In this document: one piece after another, positions 7,967 through 15,490 of the stretch
How the letters are laid out: every line of letters begins with the position of its first letter
How positions within the stretch are numbered: the stretch's first letter is position 1
DNA from: Rhodanobacteraceae bacterium
GTDB lineage: Bacteria; Acidobacteriota; Terriglobia; Terriglobales; Acidobacteriaceae
Length of the DNA stretch: 48,427 nt
Assembly (NCBI GenBank): GCA_903970285.1
Contig: CAJCHN010000132.1
Span: 1-48,427, forward strand
Reading direction: 5' to 3'
Translations under genes and position numbers: made by a program
The notes under the pieces: model-generated
Seen by the model: the letters and a program-made list of their open reading frames with translations, nothing else
Database searches by the model: none
Told to the model about the DNA's origin: nothing

Positions 7967-8923
7967 TACGCTGGGCAGCATGCTCTGCGCCGTGCCCCGG
8001 GTGGTGCCGTCGTGAGGAGCGGCGGACAGTTGCTGCGCCACCAGCGCCTGGCACTCGGCGATGGTCCACTGCGGCGTTGCGCCGGAGCGGCTGGCGACCA
8101 GCGCGCCCAGCCCATTGGCGAAGGCTGCTCTTTCCTTCAGCGTCCAGGGCTGCGAAAGTGCATGCACAAAGCCAGCGGCGAAGGCGTCTCCGGCGCCGAC
8201 CGTATCCGCCACCTTAATCGCAAAGCCGGGAAACGTCTCCAGCCTGCCTTCGGTGAAGATGGCGCAGCCCTTGCTGCCGAGCGTGACGCAGATCATGCCG
8301 ATGTCGTGCCTTGCCGCCCAGTGGCGGCAGAAGTCTTCGAGCGAAAAGCTCTCCTCCGGCCACTCCAGCCCGAACAGAAGCTCCGCCTCCTCATCGTTCA
8401 GCTTCAGCACGTTCGCCAACGCCGAGAGATGCTCGACCAGGGGCAGACTCCAGTGGCCGGTGCGCAGATTCATGTCGTAGAAGACGCGCAGCTTCGGATT
8501 GTTGCGAACGATATCGAGCAACAGCTCCAGCGTGGACTCGTTGGTCATGGCGAGGGTTCCGAAGTAAAGCCATTCCGCCCCCAGCGCCGCGAGCCGCGCC
8601 GAGAGCCCGGGCGTGACGTGCACCGCATCGAAGGCGGACGGACGCGGAATGACGAACGTCGCATGCCGCTGGTGATCGAGCGTGACCACGGCCGTGCCGG
8701 TGGCGCGGTCAGGCACCTGCTCGACGAACTCGAGCGAAAGATTCAGCTCCGCCATGCGATCGAGCGTGCGCCGGCCGCGGTCATCCGTGCCCACGCCGGT
8801 GACGAGCGCCACGGTGTGACCCAGCCGCTGCAGGGACGCGGAAAAGTTCAGGGGTGCGCCGCCAAGCAGTTCCTGGTCGTCGAAGATGTCCCACAGGACC
8901 TCGCCTAAACTGATGATCTGCAT
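7964..8923 (-). CDS. PfkB-family carbohydrate kinase, probable fructokinase
   Basis: Phosphorylates a sugar, most likely fructose to fructose 6-phosphate, in the cytoplasm. The protein (319 aa) shows the PfkB signatures: GEVLWDIF and GGAPLNFS near the N-terminus and DTVGAGDAFAAGFVHAL with the catalytic Asp near residue 250. I use the ATG at 8923, with GGAAGGG about 8 bases upstream; the in-frame start at 8944 lacks a ribosome site. As first gene of an operon with two exported GH32 enzymes, it fits the last step of fructan use: outside cleavage, import, phosphorylation. No sugar transporter is present in the window. A 500-base intergenic region with an inverted repeat lies upstream. Confidence 0.9.
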   Translation of the reverse strand: MQIISLGEVLWDIFDDQELLGGAPLNFSASLQRLGHTVALVTGVGTDDRGRRTLDRMAELNLSLEFVEQVPDRATGTAVVTLDHQRHATFVIPRPSAFDAVHVTPGLSARLAALGAEWLYFGTLAMTNESTLELLLDIVRNNPKLRVFYDMNLRTGHWSLPLVEHLSALANVLKLNDEEAELLFGLEWPEESFSLEDFCRHWAARHDIGMICVTLGSKGCAIFTEGRLETFPGFAIKVADTVGAGDAFAAGFVHALSQPWTLKERAAFANGLGALVASRSGATPQWTIAECQALVAQQLSAAPHDGTTRGTAQSMLPSV

Positions 8924-9004
8924 AACCACGACCCTTCCTTCCAAGAGATCGGTTCTACGTTCCCGCGTCCGAAGCTGTGCCGCCTCCGGCCTTCACTGCA
9001 TAGC

Positions 9005-9060
9005 CCGACTTCCCGGCCCCGACTCCTGGCCCCCGACTTCCCGGCCCCGACTTCCCGGCC
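9005..9060. repeat. 14-bp tandem repeat, four copies
   Basis: Units beginning CCGACTTCCCGGCC start at 9005, 9019, 9033 and 9047. The second copy differs (CCGACTCCTGGCCC), the others are nearly identical. Noncoding on both strands as far as I can see, upstream of the fructokinase operon. Confidence 0.85.
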
Positions 9061-9216
9061 CAGCTGTCGCCGCTCGCGACTTGCGTGCTTCCTGCCCCTG
9101 GAGCAGCTTAACCGGGGCGAAATTGCAGCCGACAACGACCAAGGCTGCCGACGGATCAACGCTGACCACAACCGTCGCGTGGCAGGCGCCCTGAGAACCG
9201 GGCTCACCCCGGCGTA

Positions 9217-9243
9217 GTTGTCATAGAAAGACGCGTTGACAAC
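9217..9243. promoter_or_regulatory. Inverted repeat GTTGTCA-N13-TGACAAC, candidate operator
   Basis: A perfect 7-bp inverted repeat with a 13-base spacer, about 295 bases upstream of the fructokinase start and 220 bases upstream of the polymerase start. The right arm contains a perfect TTGACA hexamer (9236-9241) on the plus strand, but I see no matching -10 at the usual distance. It could bind a dimeric regulator. No regulator gene is adjacent. Confidence 0.35.
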
Positions 9244-9450
9244 ACCAAAGCTGTCAGTCCTCAACCCTTTACAAGTTGCAGACACATGCTAACACCGCAT
9301 GATCGATTCTGGCGCCAGCAAAGGTTGTACAGCGAAACTAAGTACATGCCTCCGGAACCGCCACGATCACCTGCGAAAAGTACACCACAAAGATGCGAGA
9401 GGGAAAGCTGTGCCCGGGCCTGCAACTCCGCCAGGCGAATGCCCGGCGAA

Positions 9451-9456
9451 TATAAT
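9451..9456 (+). promoter_or_regulatory. TATAAT -10 box six bases from the polymerase GTG start
   Basis: A perfect TATAAT ends six bases before the GTG at 9463. This would place transcription initiation at or next to the start codon, giving a leaderless mRNA. No clear TTGACA lies 16-18 bases upstream and no Shine-Dalgarno precedes the GTG. The same geometry recurs at other genes in this window. Confidence 0.5.
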
Positions 9457-9462
9457 GCTGGC

Positions 9463-10782
9463 GTGGACGCGCCGCCGCAATCCGACCGCTTCGGCTTCCT
9501 GCACATCGATCTGAACAGCTTTTTCGCGTCGGTCGAGCAGCAACTCCACCCGGAATATCGCGGCCGGCCGGTGGGCGTCTGCGGCACCATGGCCGACACC
9601 GGCGCACTCATCGCCGCCAGCTACGAGGCCAAGGCGCTCGGCATCAAGACGCTCACCAAGGTCGGCGAAGCCAAACGGATCTGTCCGGACATCATTCTCG
9701 TCAACGGCTCGCACTCGGTCTATGCCGAGTACTCGCACAGGATTGCGGCAGCTGTAGAGCATTGCTGCCCGGTGGCGCACACACCTTCGATCGACGAGAT
9801 GGTCTGCGAACTCATGGGCCGCGAGCGCGAGCCACCTGCCGCGCGCCGGATCGCACTCGAAATCAAGCAGGCCATCCAGCGGGATGTCGGCGAAACCCTG
9901 CGCTGCTCCATCGGCATGGCGCCCAACCGCTACCTGGCCAAGATCGCCAGCGACATGCAGAAGCCGAACGGGCTGATCGGGCTGCTGCCGTCGCAGCTTC
10001 CCCGGGCCATCCGCCACCTTGAGCTGCGCGACCTGCCCGGGGTCGGCGCCCGGACGGAACAGCGCCTGAACCGGAAGGGCATCCGCAGCATGGACGACCT
10101 GCTTGCGCTCGATCGCCGCGCCATGCACGCGCTGTGGGATTCGGTGTGGGGCGACCGCCTCTATCACTGGCTGCGCGGGGCTGAGACCGGCGACGATGGC
10201 GCCCCGGTGCCGAGCGACATTCAGAAGTCGCTGGGCCACTCCCACGTCCTTGGCCCGGAGTTCCGTACGGACGACGGTGCCTGGAGCGTCGCGCACAAGC
10301 TGCTGCACAAGGCGGCCATGCGGCTGCGGATGGAGAAGTTCTACACCAGCCGCATGGCCGTGACCATCAAGTACGCGCTCAATCGCGAGCAGGCCGGCCG
10401 CCTCGGCGGGAAGCAACACAGCAGCGGCATCAAGCACACGGCGTGGGGTATGGAGGCGCGCTTCGCCGAGTGCCAGGACACGCTGTCGCTGCTCGACGTG
10501 CTGCGCCGGACCTGGTCCCAGCGCCCGCGCGGCCCGGAGTATGAGCGTCCCTTCTTCGTCGGCGTCACGCTGCGCGAACTCACCCCCGAGAGCGAGCACC
10601 AGGAGACGCTGTTCGGCGACCGGGACCGCCGCGGCGAGCTCTCCGCCACCATGGACAAGCTCAACCTCAAGTACGGACACACCACTCTGCATTTCGCCGG
10701 GATGCTTCCGGCGCGCGAAACCGCTCCAACCCGCATCGCCTTCACGCAGATTCCCGTCCAGTACGGCGTCGAGTTCATGTAG
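9463..10782 (+). CDS. Y-family DNA polymerase (DinB/UmuC superfamily)
   Basis: A 439-aa translesion polymerase. Family marks: HIDLNSFFASVEQ with the first metal-binding Asp, the SIDEM motif (Asp-Glu pair of the active site), the CSIGMAPNRYLAKIASDMQKPNGL block, and a helix-hairpin-helix stretch (LPGVGARTEQRLNRKGI), followed by a little-finger domain. It lacks an obvious C-terminal clamp-binding tail, though I cannot rule out a variant. I choose the GTG at 9463: conserved sequence begins about 10 residues later and a TATAAT box stands directly upstream. The frame is open to 9286, but those residues look unlike any polymerase. Bypasses damaged bases during replication. Third codon positions here favour C, unlike the G-ending codons of the genes at 1-2.9 kb. 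Confidence 0.92.
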   Translation: MDAPPQSDRFGFLHIDLNSFFASVEQQLHPEYRGRPVGVCGTMADTGALIAASYEAKALGIKTLTKVGEAKRICPDIILVNGSHSVYAEYSHRIAAAVEHCCPVAHTPSIDEMVCELMGREREPPAARRIALEIKQAIQRDVGETLRCSIGMAPNRYLAKIASDMQKPNGLIGLLPSQLPRAIRHLELRDLPGVGARTEQRLNRKGIRSMDDLLALDRRAMHALWDSVWGDRLYHWLRGAETGDDGAPVPSDIQKSLGHSHVLGPEFRTDDGAWSVAHKLLHKAAMRLRMEKFYTSRMAVTIKYALNREQAGRLGGKQHSSGIKHTAWGMEARFAECQDTLSLLDVLRRTWSQRPRGPEYERPFFVGVTLRELTPESEHQETLFGDRDRRGELSATMDKLNLKYGHTTLHFAGMLPARETAPTRIAFTQIPVQYGVEFM

Positions 10783-10922
10783 CGGCTCGCCTGCAGGTGA
10801 CAAACGTCATCCGCGATTGCTGACAACGTCCACTGCCCTGCGCACGCGGACGGGCGGAGACTCCTTGGTACAGGCACTTGAGATCCGCAACGATCTGAAC
10901 GATCCACATCAGGAGACACATC

Positions 10923-11846
10923 ATGGTCGCCACGCTGGAGAAGACGGAAAACCTCGACGCCCACGCCGCCGCACCGGTTGCGGTGCTGGACAACGTCACC
11001 AAGAAGTACGGCGCTATCACCGCGCTCGACGGTCTTTCGCTGGCCTTGCATCCGGGCGAAATTGTCGCTTTGCTCGGCCCGAACGGCGCTGGCAAATCCA
11101 CCGCCGTGCGTCTGCTCCTGGGCTTGTCCGCGCCGACGGCGGGGACCGCGCGGATCTTCGGCGGCAATCCCCGCCGGCCCGAGACCCGTACCCGCATCGG
11201 CGCCATGCTGCAGGTCGCCAGCGTGCCCAAGACGCTCAAGGTCAAGGAGCACATCGACTTATTCCGCAGCTATTTTCCGCATCCGATGCCCTTCGCTGAG
11301 ATCGTCCGCATTGCCCAGCTCGAAGGCATCGAAGACCGCCTGTTCGAGAAGCTCAGCGGCGGCCAGCGCCAGCGCCTTCTGTTCGGGCTCGCGCTGTGCG
11401 GCGATCCCGAGATCGTCTTTCTCGACGAGCCTACTGTCGGGATGGACATTGAAGCCCGCCGGGGCCTGTGGACCCAGATCCGCTCGCTTGCCGCGCAGGG
11501 CAAGACGGTTCTGCTGACCACCCACTACCTCGAAGAGGCCGACGCGCTCGCCCATCGCATCGTGGTCATCAGCAAGGGCAAGGTGGTCAGCGAGGGAAGC
11601 CCGCGCGAGGTGAAAGGGCGCTTCGCCAGCCGCAAGATCAAGTGCTCCACAACGCTCTCCGCGGCGCAGGTCTGGGAGATCTCCGGTGTGATCGACGTGG
11701 AGCAGACCGGCCAGCGTATGTGCATCACTGCCGGCAACGCCGAAGCCGTCGTCCGCAGACTGCTGGCCTGGGACGCCGACCTGAGCGAACTTGAAGTTGT
11801 CAGCCCCGGCCTCGAAGACGCCTTCCTCGCGCTCACTCAGAACTGA
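10923..11846 (+). CDS. ABC transporter ATP-binding protein (ABC-2 exporter type)
   Basis: The ATPase of an exporter (307 aa), working with the permease encoded next. Walker A is GPNGAGKST (residues 52-60), the signature is LSGGQRQR, Walker B is IVFLDEP, and the H-loop histidine lies in LLTTHYLEEAD. The C-terminal 80 residues form the small extra domain common in CcmA/DrrA-like ATPases. A strong AGGAGA precedes the ATG by about 8 bases. A 118-base gap separates it from the permease. In many bacteria such pairs sit in one operon with a DesK-type kinase and a NarL-type regulator; those two genes follow here after an interrupting gene on the other strand. Cargo unknown: lipid, drug or antimicrobial peptide. 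Confidence 0.94.
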   Translation: MVATLEKTENLDAHAAAPVAVLDNVTKKYGAITALDGLSLALHPGEIVALLGPNGAGKSTAVRLLLGLSAPTAGTARIFGGNPRRPETRTRIGAMLQVASVPKTLKVKEHIDLFRSYFPHPMPFAEIVRIAQLEGIEDRLFEKLSGGQRQRLLFGLALCGDPEIVFLDEPTVGMDIEARRGLWTQIRSLAAQGKTVLLTTHYLEEADALAHRIVVISKGKVVSEGSPREVKGRFASRKIKCSTTLSAAQVWEISGVIDVEQTGQRMCITAGNAEAVVRRLLAWDADLSELEVVSPGLEDAFLALTQN

Positions 11847-11894
11847 CCCGCAAGGGCACTCCGGTGAGCTTCCCGCTTTGAACTCCTGACTTTC

Positions 11895-11911
11895 AACTTA
11901 CGAAATAAGTT
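11895..11911 (+). other. Small hairpin AACTTA-CGAAA-TAAGTT between ABC genes
   Basis: A perfect 6-bp inverted repeat with a five-base loop in the gap between ATPase and permease. It is too AT-rich and lacks a U-tract, so it is unlikely to end transcription; it might tune mRNA stability within the operon. Confidence 0.3.
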
Positions 11912-11964
11912 CCTGGTCTAAGAACCTCAGACACATCACTTTCGCGTTTTCTGGAGACTTCGCC

Positions 11965-12774
11965 ATGGCTACGCTCGCTGTCGCACCCCGCCCGCTTCCC
12001 TTCCGCCGCGCCTTCGCGGCCACCTTTAGACTCTTCGCCAAGGAGACGAAATACGAGTTTCTCAAGCTGTGGCGCACCAAGTCGTTTTCCCTCTCGGTCA
12101 TCGGCTTTCCCGTCATGTTCTATGCGCTCTTCGGCATTGCCAATAAGTCGGTCCACGACGGTGGAGTGGACTACGCCAAGTATCTGCTTGCCGGCTACTG
12201 CTGCTTCGGCATGATCGGCGCAGCGCTGTTCGGCATCGGTGTCGGTCTGGCGTCGGAGAAAGCGGCTGGATGGCTGGAACTTAAACGGGCCAGCCCTATG
12301 CCGCCAATCGCGTACCTGGTTGCGAAGTGCATCACCGCCCAGGCATTCGGGCTGATGATCGTTGCCGTCCTCATCGTGCTCGGGCTTACGCTGGGGGGTG
12401 TGCAGCTCACCCTGGCAGAGGTCGCCATGATGGCAGGCTTGTCGCTTGCCGGAACCGTTCCGTTCGCCGCGCTGGCCTTGCTGGTCGCGCTGGTGGTCCC
12501 GGCCAACGCCGCTGCCGGCGTGGTCAACCTTATCTACCTGCCGATGTCGTTCATGGGCGGCCTCTGGATTCCGATCCACTTCCTGCCGAAATGGCTGCAG
12601 GCGATCGCTCCCGCGACGCCCACCTTCCACCTCGCGCAGTTGATGCTCACCATCTTTGGTTACCAGCAGGCGTCCAGCATCACCAGCCATCACTGGATCG
12701 GCCTCGGCGGCTTCACGCTGCTGATGCTGGGTGTCAGCTGGGCGGTCTTCCACCGCGCAGAGCAGGATGCCTGA
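11965..12774 (+). CDS. ABC-2 type permease
   Basis: The membrane partner of the ATPase gene upstream (269 aa). Six hydrophobic segments can be seen: one after the N-terminal amphipathic helix (FSLSVIGFPVMFYALFGI), then YLLAGYCCFGMIGAALFGIGVGL, FGLMIVAVLIVLGLTLG, a long AMMAGLSLAGTVPFAALALLVALVV, AAAGVVNLIYLPMSFMGGLWI and a C-terminal FTLLMLGVSWAVF. The GGLWIPIHFLP loop before the last helix is typical of ABC-2 permeases. The ATG at 11965 follows TGGAGA by about 8 bases. A perfect 13-bp inverted repeat lies 15 bases after the stop codon. Confidence 0.92.
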   Translation: MATLAVAPRPLPFRRAFAATFRLFAKETKYEFLKLWRTKSFSLSVIGFPVMFYALFGIANKSVHDGGVDYAKYLLAGYCCFGMIGAALFGIGVGLASEKAAGWLELKRASPMPPIAYLVAKCITAQAFGLMIVAVLIVLGLTLGGVQLTLAEVAMMAGLSLAGTVPFAALALLVALVVPANAAAGVVNLIYLPMSFMGGLWIPIHFLPKWLQAIAPATPTFHLAQLMLTIFGYQQASSITSHHWIGLGGFTLLMLGVSWAVFHRAEQDA

Positions 12775-12789
12775 CGATCGCCCGGCTCA

Positions 12790-12831
12790 CTGAAGCTTCG
12801 TCAAGGCAGGAGATTCGGGACGAAGCTTCAG
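12790..12831 (+). terminator. Strong hairpin after the ABC transporter operon
   Basis: CTGAAGCTTCGTC at 12790-12802 pairs perfectly with GACGAAGCTTCAG at 12819-12831 across a 16-base loop. It begins 15 bases after the permease stop. The bases after it (GTTAATTCTTG) are only weakly U-rich, so it may stop transcription or protect the 3' end of the mRNA. Confidence 0.6.
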
Positions 12832-12872
12832 GTTAATTCTTGAAACGGATCGCACTCAGCATTGCTCGATCG

Positions 12873-12935
12873 AACGGAGAAAGCCGGATATCTAACGGAT
12901 AAAGCCGAACTGTCTAACGGAGAAAGCCGAACTGA
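12873..12935. repeat. About 21-bp tandem repeat, three imperfect copies
   Basis: Units starting AACGGAGAAAGCCG stand at 12873, 12894 and 12916, with the second reading AACGGATAAAGCCG. They lie in the gap between the ABC transporter and the H1-like gene. No protein is convincingly encoded there. Confidence 0.8.
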
Positions 12936-13054
12936 TGAAATTCACTGAGGAGCGTGGTCCCGCAGCCATGCTTAACCCATACCAGGAGCCGGACTTCGAT
13001 CATCCAATAAGCGATCCCGGGCGCATGCAACCGCTACGTGCGGAAACCCGCCCC

Positions 13055-13462
13055 CTAAGTTGCACTAGCTTCAGACGCCGCAGGGGAAGACGAAGCTGGC
13101 GTCTCCGCGGCTACTCTCTTCTTCGCAGGCATGGTCCTGGCCTTCTTCTTTGCCGCTTTCCTGGTCGTGGCCTTCGTTGCTGTCCCCTTGACCGTCTTGG
13201 AGGCAGGCTTTTCATTTTTTCGTTTCGCTGCCCAACGCGCCTTCTGAGCCGCTGCAATGCGCGCCTTACCCTCAGCACTCAAGGAACGCTTCGTCGTCTT
13301 TGCCTTGAGGGGCTGATGGGCAGAACTATCATGGTGGGCTGAACCCCGGGGCCGGCCTCTCCGTTTTGCCGGTGCTTCAGCCGCACCCAGCAGTAACGTC
13401 TTAGCCTGTCGGAGCCTTTCAATTTCACTGTCGATGGTCGCGATAATTTCGGATGTCTGCAT
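13055..13462 (-). CDS. Histone-H1-like lysine/alanine-rich protein with AT-hook
   Basis: A 135-aa, strongly basic protein. A short N-terminal helix (MQTSEIIATIDSEIERLRQA) is followed by an AT-hook-like KRRGRPRGS (~residues 33-41), then a block LSAEGKARIAAAQKARWAA that I recognise as a recurring motif in acidobacterial basic proteins, and a Lys/Ala/Thr-rich disordered tail like bacterial H1 (Hc1/BphH) proteins. It probably binds DNA as a nucleoid protein or local regulator. GGGAGGAAAT directly precedes the ATG at 13462. It stands alone on the minus strand between an ABC-2 transporter pair and the two-component genes usually found with such transporters, so it may have been inserted into that operon. 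Confidence 0.8.
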   Translation of the reverse strand: MQTSEIIATIDSEIERLRQAKTLLLGAAEAPAKRRGRPRGSAHHDSSAHQPLKAKTTKRSLSAEGKARIAAAQKARWAAKRKNEKPASKTVKGTATKATTRKAAKKKARTMPAKKRVAAETPASSSPAASEASAT

Positions 13463-13700
13463 ATTTCCTCCCGGCCATGATAACGCAGGGAATCAGGCCG
13501 ATTCGAGAAATCCGGGGGCCATCCTACAGGCTGTACACGGGTAGTACTGAAGCCGTGTGAAGCTGCTCATCTCCTGCATTGTGGCTGCCTGAGTATGTGC
13601 TGCAATTCGAGGAGGAACTACCGCATACAGGCGTTTCCGCGTGCAAACGCAAGAGCAGAGCCCCGAGTAAACTTGTCCGCACCAACTCCCGGAGGTTGAA

Positions 13701-14834
13701 ATGAAGCGCGAAACCGAACAGGGCTACTTCCATAAGGAGTATGAAGGCCTCTCGGCCGGTGCCCGCCGCGGAGCGAATTACATCTGGCTTCTCTATTCGA
13801 TCTTCTTCTTCGTCAAGCCCGTGATGCGCCATGATCCGCGCTACTGGATCGAGAATCTGGCTGTCTTCCTGGTGTTTCTCGTCATCTACATCTGGTACGT
13901 CGAGACCAGGCGGCCGGCGATCCGGCTCCCGCTGGTCGGCCTGATCGCCTGCATGGGCTTCATCACCATCCACTGGAATGAAGGCGGCTCGTACTTTCTT
14001 ATCTTTTCAGCCGCCCTGGTTCCGTTCACGGTGGGCTCCATGCGCCAGGCGATGAGCCTGCTGTTCGCCGAATCGCTGCTAACCGGCGCGGAGTGGCTGT
14101 GGCTGCGCGAGAACCCGATCAACTTCGCCATGTCCGCCGGATTCATGATGGTCGTGGGTACGGCGAACGCGTTCGTGGCCGAGCAGAAGCGGGCATCCTG
14201 CCGGCTGGCCGCTGCCCAGGAGGAGAACGCGGCCCTGGCCAAGGTCGCCGAGCGAGAGCGCATCGCGCGCGACCTGCATGACGTGCTGGGCCATACGCTG
14301 AGCGTCATCGTCCTGAAGGCGGAGCTCGCCGGACGCCTGTTGGGCCGCGACGACGAGCGCGCCGCCCGCGAGATTGCCGAGGTGGAGAAGACCGCGCGTA
14401 CCGCGCTGGCCGAGGTTCGCGAAGCGATCGGCGGCTATCGCGCCAAGGGAATCCAAGCCGAGATCGATCAGGCGCGCATGACGCTCGAAGCCGCCGGCGT
14501 CGTGCTCCACACGGAGACCGTGCCACCACTGCTGAAAGCACGCGAGGAGACGGCGCTTGCGCTCGCTGTGCGCGAGGCTGTAACCAACATCGTCCGGCAC
14601 GCCCAGGCGACCGAGTGCACCATGCGCTTCGCAAGCGCAGCCGACGGCTTCACCTCTCTGGAGGTGGAAGATAATGGCGCAAAGACCATCGAGCGTGAAG
14701 GCAACGGCCTGCGCGGCATGAGAGCCCGCGTGGAAGAACTCGGCGGACGCTTGCGCATTGAGCGTGCGGCGGTGCAGGGGACGCGGCTGGTGATCGAGGT
14801 GCCGGGGCTGGAGGCAAAGCCGAGTGCGTCCTGA
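13701..14834 (+). CDS. DesK-type sensor histidine kinase (HisKA_3)
   Basis: A membrane sensor kinase of 377 aa. Four or five transmembrane helices fill residues ~25-160 with almost no periplasmic loops, so the signal is probably sensed in the membrane (lipid state or transporter activity). The dimerisation/phosphoacceptor box ERERIARDLHDVLGHTLSVI puts the phosphorylated His at residue 193. The ATPase domain shows AVREAVTNIVRHAQA (N-box), VEDNG and GNGLRGMRARVEELGG (G-box). CGGAGG precedes the ATG by about 6 bases. The partner regulator follows 48 bases downstream. The family commonly controls an adjacent ABC-2 exporter, here the pair at 10.9-12.8 kb. Confidence 0.93.
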   Translation: MKRETEQGYFHKEYEGLSAGARRGANYIWLLYSIFFFVKPVMRHDPRYWIENLAVFLVFLVIYIWYVETRRPAIRLPLVGLIACMGFITIHWNEGGSYFLIFSAALVPFTVGSMRQAMSLLFAESLLTGAEWLWLRENPINFAMSAGFMMVVGTANAFVAEQKRASCRLAAAQEENAALAKVAERERIARDLHDVLGHTLSVIVLKAELAGRLLGRDDERAAREIAEVEKTARTALAEVREAIGGYRAKGIQAEIDQARMTLEAAGVVLHTETVPPLLKAREETALALAVREAVTNIVRHAQATECTMRFASAADGFTSLEVEDNGAKTIEREGNGLRGMRARVEELGGRLRIERAAVQGTRLVIEVPGLEAKPSAS

Positions 14835-14882
14835 CGCGCCTGGTGCTGCGCAGGCCCGGGTGACCGGGAGGGGAAGGTTGGC

Positions 14883-15490
14883 ATGGGAATTCGTGTCGTG
14901 CTGGCGGAAGACCAGGTGATGGTGCTGGGCGCGCTGGCTGCTCTGCTCGAACTCGAAGGCGACATCCAGGTGATCGCCAAGGCCGCCAACGGCCGCGACG
15001 CGCTGCGTGCTGCTGAAACGATGTCGCCCGATGTGCTCGTCACCGACATTGAGATGCCTGGCCTGACCGGGCTTGAGGTGGCGGCTGCCTTGAAGGCCAG
15101 CCGGCCCAGAGTGCGCACCATCATTCTGACCACCTTCGCCCGCCCCGGCTACCTGCGCCGGGCGCTGGACTCCGGCGCCCGGGCTACCTGTTGAAGGACC
15201 GTCCGTCCGCCGAGCTCGCCGATGCGGTACGCCGCGTGAACCAGGGGCTGCGCGTGGTCGACCCGGCGCTGGCCGCGCAGGCGTGGAGCGCCGAGGATGA
15301 TCCGCTGACCGATCGCGAGCGCCAGATCCTGCAGCTTGCGGGGGATGGCCGGTCCAGCGGCGCCATCGCGCAGGAGCTGCGGCTGAGCGAGGGCACGGTG
15401 CGGAATTATCTGTCGGAGGCGATCACCAAGCTGGGCGCGGAGAACCGCGTGGATGCGGCGCGAATCGCCCGCGCCAAGGGCTGGCTGTAG
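14883..15490 (+). pseudogene. NarL/DesR-type response regulator with a one-base frameshift
   Basis: Two frames together make one normal two-domain regulator. The first (14883-15194) is a receiver domain with acid pocket AED (residues 9-10), phospho-acceptor Asp55 in VTDIEMPG and the switch Thr in ILTT. After GAR (residue 100) it goes out of frame at GCGCCCGGGCTACC and stops at 15192-15194. One extra G in that G-run would read GYLLKDRP and join the second frame (15191-15490), which carries the receiver lysine and a LuxR-type helix-turn-helix (LTDRERQILQLAGDGRSSGAIAQELRLSEGTVRNYLSEAITKLG). The TGA stop overlaps a TTG at 15191. Either a sequencing error or a true lesion that splits the regulator of the DesK-type kinase upstream. 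Confidence 0.88.

Larger units (their letters stand above)
8924..9462. other. Repeat-rich intergenic region between fructokinase and polymerase genes
   Basis: About 540 bases without a convincing gene between two divergent genes. It holds four 14-bp tandem repeats (9005-9060), a 7-bp inverted repeat GTTGTCA-N13-TGACAAC (9217-9243), three GTACA-containing heptamers (9325-9331, 9340-9346, 9378-9384) and a TATAAT box (9451-9456). The reading frames crossing it lack family features. Part of it could code for an N-terminal extension of the polymerase from a start at 9286, but that sequence looks random. Confidence 0.6.

Noticed and set aside
12935..13342. 135-codon plus-strand frame starting at the end of the 21-bp repeats
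   Set aside because: Overlaps the H1-like gene antisense, lacks a ribosome site and has Arg/Leu-rich shadow composition.
15176..15194. Programmed ribosomal frameshift in the response regulator
   Set aside because: No slippery heptamer or downstream pseudoknot stands out; a one-base loss in a G-run explains the two frames more simply. Left open only as a remote option.
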